A stretch of DNA of 64,000 nucleotides from Typha latifolia (taxonomy: Eukaryota; Streptophyta; Magnoliopsida; Poales; Typhaceae): contig CM034103.1 of the NCBI GenBank assembly GCA_019914945.1, positions 1,488,001 to 1,552,000 on the forward strand. Direction: 5' to 3'. The translations under genes were made by a program, and so were the position numbers. The notes below the pieces were generated by a model, which saw nothing but the letters and a program-made list of their open reading frames with translations, was not told where the DNA came from and made no database searches. This document shows, piece by piece, positions 61,301 to 64,000 of this stretch (the stretch's first letter is position 1; each line of letters opens with the position of its first letter).

Positions 61301-64000
61301 GGCCGTCAAGGTAGGGACAACAATTTGGATGTACGTCGTGTGAGTGCTCACCATCAGTGATATCAGGCAGATGCCATCCGTTAGATGAGAAAGACCGGCA
61401 TATCATCAGACGGCCAGGATCGGAGGATTCCCTCAATTGGCATGGTTTGTCGGAATACACGTTTTATTTTGACGCTAAAATCATTGGAAGACAAGGGAGG
61501 AATAGCTCATGGGTCTGTCAGAGGTCATGGCATCTATTCGTGGTTATGAGATGGCACACAATATATGAACGCATACTTCGTCTCTTTGATGGTATCTAAT
61601 GCTCTCCTCCATTAATATTGGGTGCATGCAGCTTGTGATTTGGGACACGTGGGGACAATATCCCATCACTAGATTTGGATTTTATTTTCTTTGGGAGATT
61701 ATAATGTGACATGCAAACAAGCAGGTTATGGATGCGGGAAAGTTAATGGAGGGGCATCTTAAGATAATGAGATCCATTATAAACTTATCTTAGCCTAACT
61801 AATTCTTTCATAATATCAGTCATAATATGAACCATGCATGCATGTGTTTATATAGGTAATAGTAGCCTCGTGCACTACAATGCTCATTATTTGATGTGAT
61901 TACTGCTAAAGTTTATGCGTGGAAGAGTAGCCACATGATAAATGAGTTAAAAGATATGTAACGAAACCTAGTATTCATGAAACAAGATTATATCCCTAGA
62001 TTGATATTTTATGTGTTATTTTACTAATCAGTTAACTAACTTGGAAAATTTTGTTTCGATTTACCCAGGTCATAATTATCGGTATTTAATTTGGGTCATC
62101 TTCATAAAGTACGTTAGTATCCAATTTCGATCAGCCGTTGTATAAAGAGAGAAATTAGAAATATAAGGTTTGTTGATGTTCCAACCTACTAAGCTCACAT
62201 AATGTTCATATACGTGTATATACTGTACGTTAGTTGGTCTTGCAATGTCCTGATCATGGATCTAAGGAAAGATTAATGGAGATTACTGTCTCACTCTCCT
62301 AGAATTACTATGATTATGATTTCAGTGTGTATCAGAACTTGATCGAGTCTCTTCCTAAAAGAATAATTTGATCAATCTCTATTGCAATGCCAACGCCTTT
62401 AATGTATAGTTCCATACATTTAATCCTGCTACTTGTTGCAATAAGTAATCTACTAAAAATGAGTGTTGCATCATTTTCTCATTCTCATTGTAATAGTCGA
62501 TCTTATGTTTATGTACGTATATATTGGCAAACACTTTTATACCCCTCTAAAATTTATAATTCTAATCAAATAGTTATAATGGTTGCTGATTCTAAAACCA
62601 CATACGTTAAAAAATAATATTTAGTTAAAAAGATTTAATTAGGTGCAGTGCACCTATCTATTGAATTACACATTATTTTCTTTCATTAAGATTTATCTCT
62701 CTTAGATATAATTAGACATTAATTATAAGAGATATTATTTAATACTAAATATTTATATTTAACTTTTTACCTTTATAAGAGATAGACTTTAATTTAAATT
62801 TAATTCAAATTTTAGTTTAAATCAATCTTAAACTAATAAGAGATATATACAAATAATTAAAAATAATCAAAGGGATAGAATTTAATTAAACTTTTGTCCA
62901 GTTAATTTCAATATATATATATAATTTAATAAATTATTAAGATAATATAATTGTCAATAAATATGTTGTAAGATAATATATTTTAAAAATAAACCCGGGG
63001 AGGTGCTATTTTTTCCATTTTTTACGGCTTTTAATAATTACCTATTGAACCAGTAATACTTTTAAATTTTTTATATTTTTATTATATCTTTGAGGATCTT
63101 AACCGTTAGACCCAGTGAAAAACACTTCTTACTGGCAACATGATCACAAAATTTGATTACAATCCAATGAGAGCTTCATGTCTATCAGAACCATCCTCTA
63201 AGCTTTTGGTATATAACATAGCCAAGTACATCATAGTGCTAGATTTAATTATATATTTCATATCTTGTCTTCTTTTACTAGTTGTTTCTAATATTATTTT
63301 CATTAGTATTTTGTAACAAAAACTGAGCAAAAAAAGTTAGCATAACAACAAATACATTCATTCATCTCTAGTTGCCAAAAGCATTTGCTCTCACATTTTG
63401 GGCCTCGTCGATATTGACTGTCAATCCGAAATTTCCAATTAGGAAGTCAAAAATTGGCAGGTGAAGTGCACAACTTGTTCCTTGCATTGGAATTATATCA
63501 ATTGGAGAGGTAGCATCAGATACCCAAAGACATCAATGCCTTTATATAATGGTTCAATTAACAAAGACCAGCAATATAATAGAATACATGACCAGAATGA
63601 TGCCATAGATCGTGTAAATTGCTAGTATATTTAAGCAAAAAAAAAAAAATGCTAGTATACAAGCTTTTGTAAAAGAGGTGCATGAGAATTTAAGCTGAAA
63701 GACGCAGTAAGTCATGAAATAAATGCCAATTGTCCCCATTTCAGGAACACTTCAAAGATAAATTTGTCTGGCATAAAAATTTTCCTCAGCTTTTCAAACT
63801 ACTTTAGTTGAAAAGCTCCATCTTAGTACATGCAGCTGTCCTTTGTTGTATTATTAGCTCATATGGCAGGATAAAGAAGAGGTCCATTACTATATTGGAA
63901 GAGGACTGGAGAATACTGTTCTCCAAGTTGATTTTTTAAAAACGAGTAATTAATTAATCTAGTATGCAAAAGTTTAATAGAATGGAATGCATGATGTCAA
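61301..64000. other. Upstream WAT1 region and AT-rich spacer, no gene seen
   Basis: The first few hundred bases would hold WAT1 regulatory DNA. The rest is AT-rich with no supported coding, tRNA or microRNA signal. Frames at 61357-61599 and 62387-62617 have no domain or codon bias. Confidence 0.6.
63620..63659 (+). mobile_element. Tiny poly(A) insertion with 10-bp flanking repeat
   Basis: TGCTAGTATA occurs at 63620-63629 and 63650-63659, flanking a 20-base insert, TTTAAGC followed by thirteen A. The structure matches an extremely 5'-truncated LINE or SINE insertion with its target duplication. A replication slip is the alternative. Confidence 0.45.

Noticed and set aside
1..64000. Conserved plant microRNA precursors
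   Set aside because: I looked for the mature sequences of the common families (miR156 to miR408) from memory and saw none. A computed search would be needed to exclude weaker matches.

Overview
This window is nuclear DNA of a flowering plant. It contains split genes with GT-AG introns, plant-only families (CYP78A, E-subclass PPR, WAT1/EamA), an intronless nuclear tRNA-Val and abundant AT-rich spacer with plant transposons. Several genes start with very GC-rich exons that become AT-richer toward the 3' end (CYP78A, both PPR genes, the Cdc14/SIN-like gene). That gradient is typical of commelinid monocots, so I lean to a non-grass monocot such as a pineapple- or palm-like genome. The species call is inference only.

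Layout, left to right. 1-5.7 kb: AT-rich spacer with a perfect 113-bp tandem duplication. 5.78-7.5 kb (+): CYP78A cytochrome P450, two exons, with a TATA box. 11.3-18.1 kb (-): Gyp7-like TBC Rab-GAP, five exons, carrying a hAT-like non-autonomous transposon in its 3-kb intron. 18.1-21.8 kb: spacer. 21.9-26.8 kb (+): Msp1/ATAD1-type AAA ATPase, five exons, with a 32-unit GA repeat against its start codon. 28.2-29.85 kb (+): P-class PPR protein, followed at 30.6-30.8 kb by a decayed PPR remnant and at 32.1 kb by a Tourist-like MITE. 33.5-36.5 kb (+): single-RRM protein resembling nuclear speckle RNA-binding proteins (NSR). 38.3-40.0 kb (-): E-subclass PPR protein, two exons. 41.85-44.9 kb: a 3.06-kb element that looks like a solo LTR, with TCTCT on both sides and a 40-bp tandem array inside. 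46.1-46.8 kb (+): Yippee-like zinc protein. 47.98-48.06 kb (+): tRNA-Val(AAC). 48.9-52.7 kb (+): ARM-like protein related to the Cdc14/SIN-component family. 53.4-54.0 kb (+): 5'-truncated LINE with an RNase H domain and an exact 16-bp target duplication. 57.2-58.5 kb (+): BTB/POZ protein. 59.1-61.2 kb (-): WAT1-related transporter, six exons. 61.2-64 kb: spacer.

These are independent housekeeping or developmental genes with separate promoters. I see no operon, gene cluster or shared pathway. I reconstructed exon structures by splice-site and reading-frame consistency, and every model closes in frame. I did not find a convincing undescribed system. The most informative non-genic signals are the transposon insertions with clean target-site duplications, the decayed PPR copy, the 40-bp array, and the unusual leaders of the Msp1 and BTB genes.
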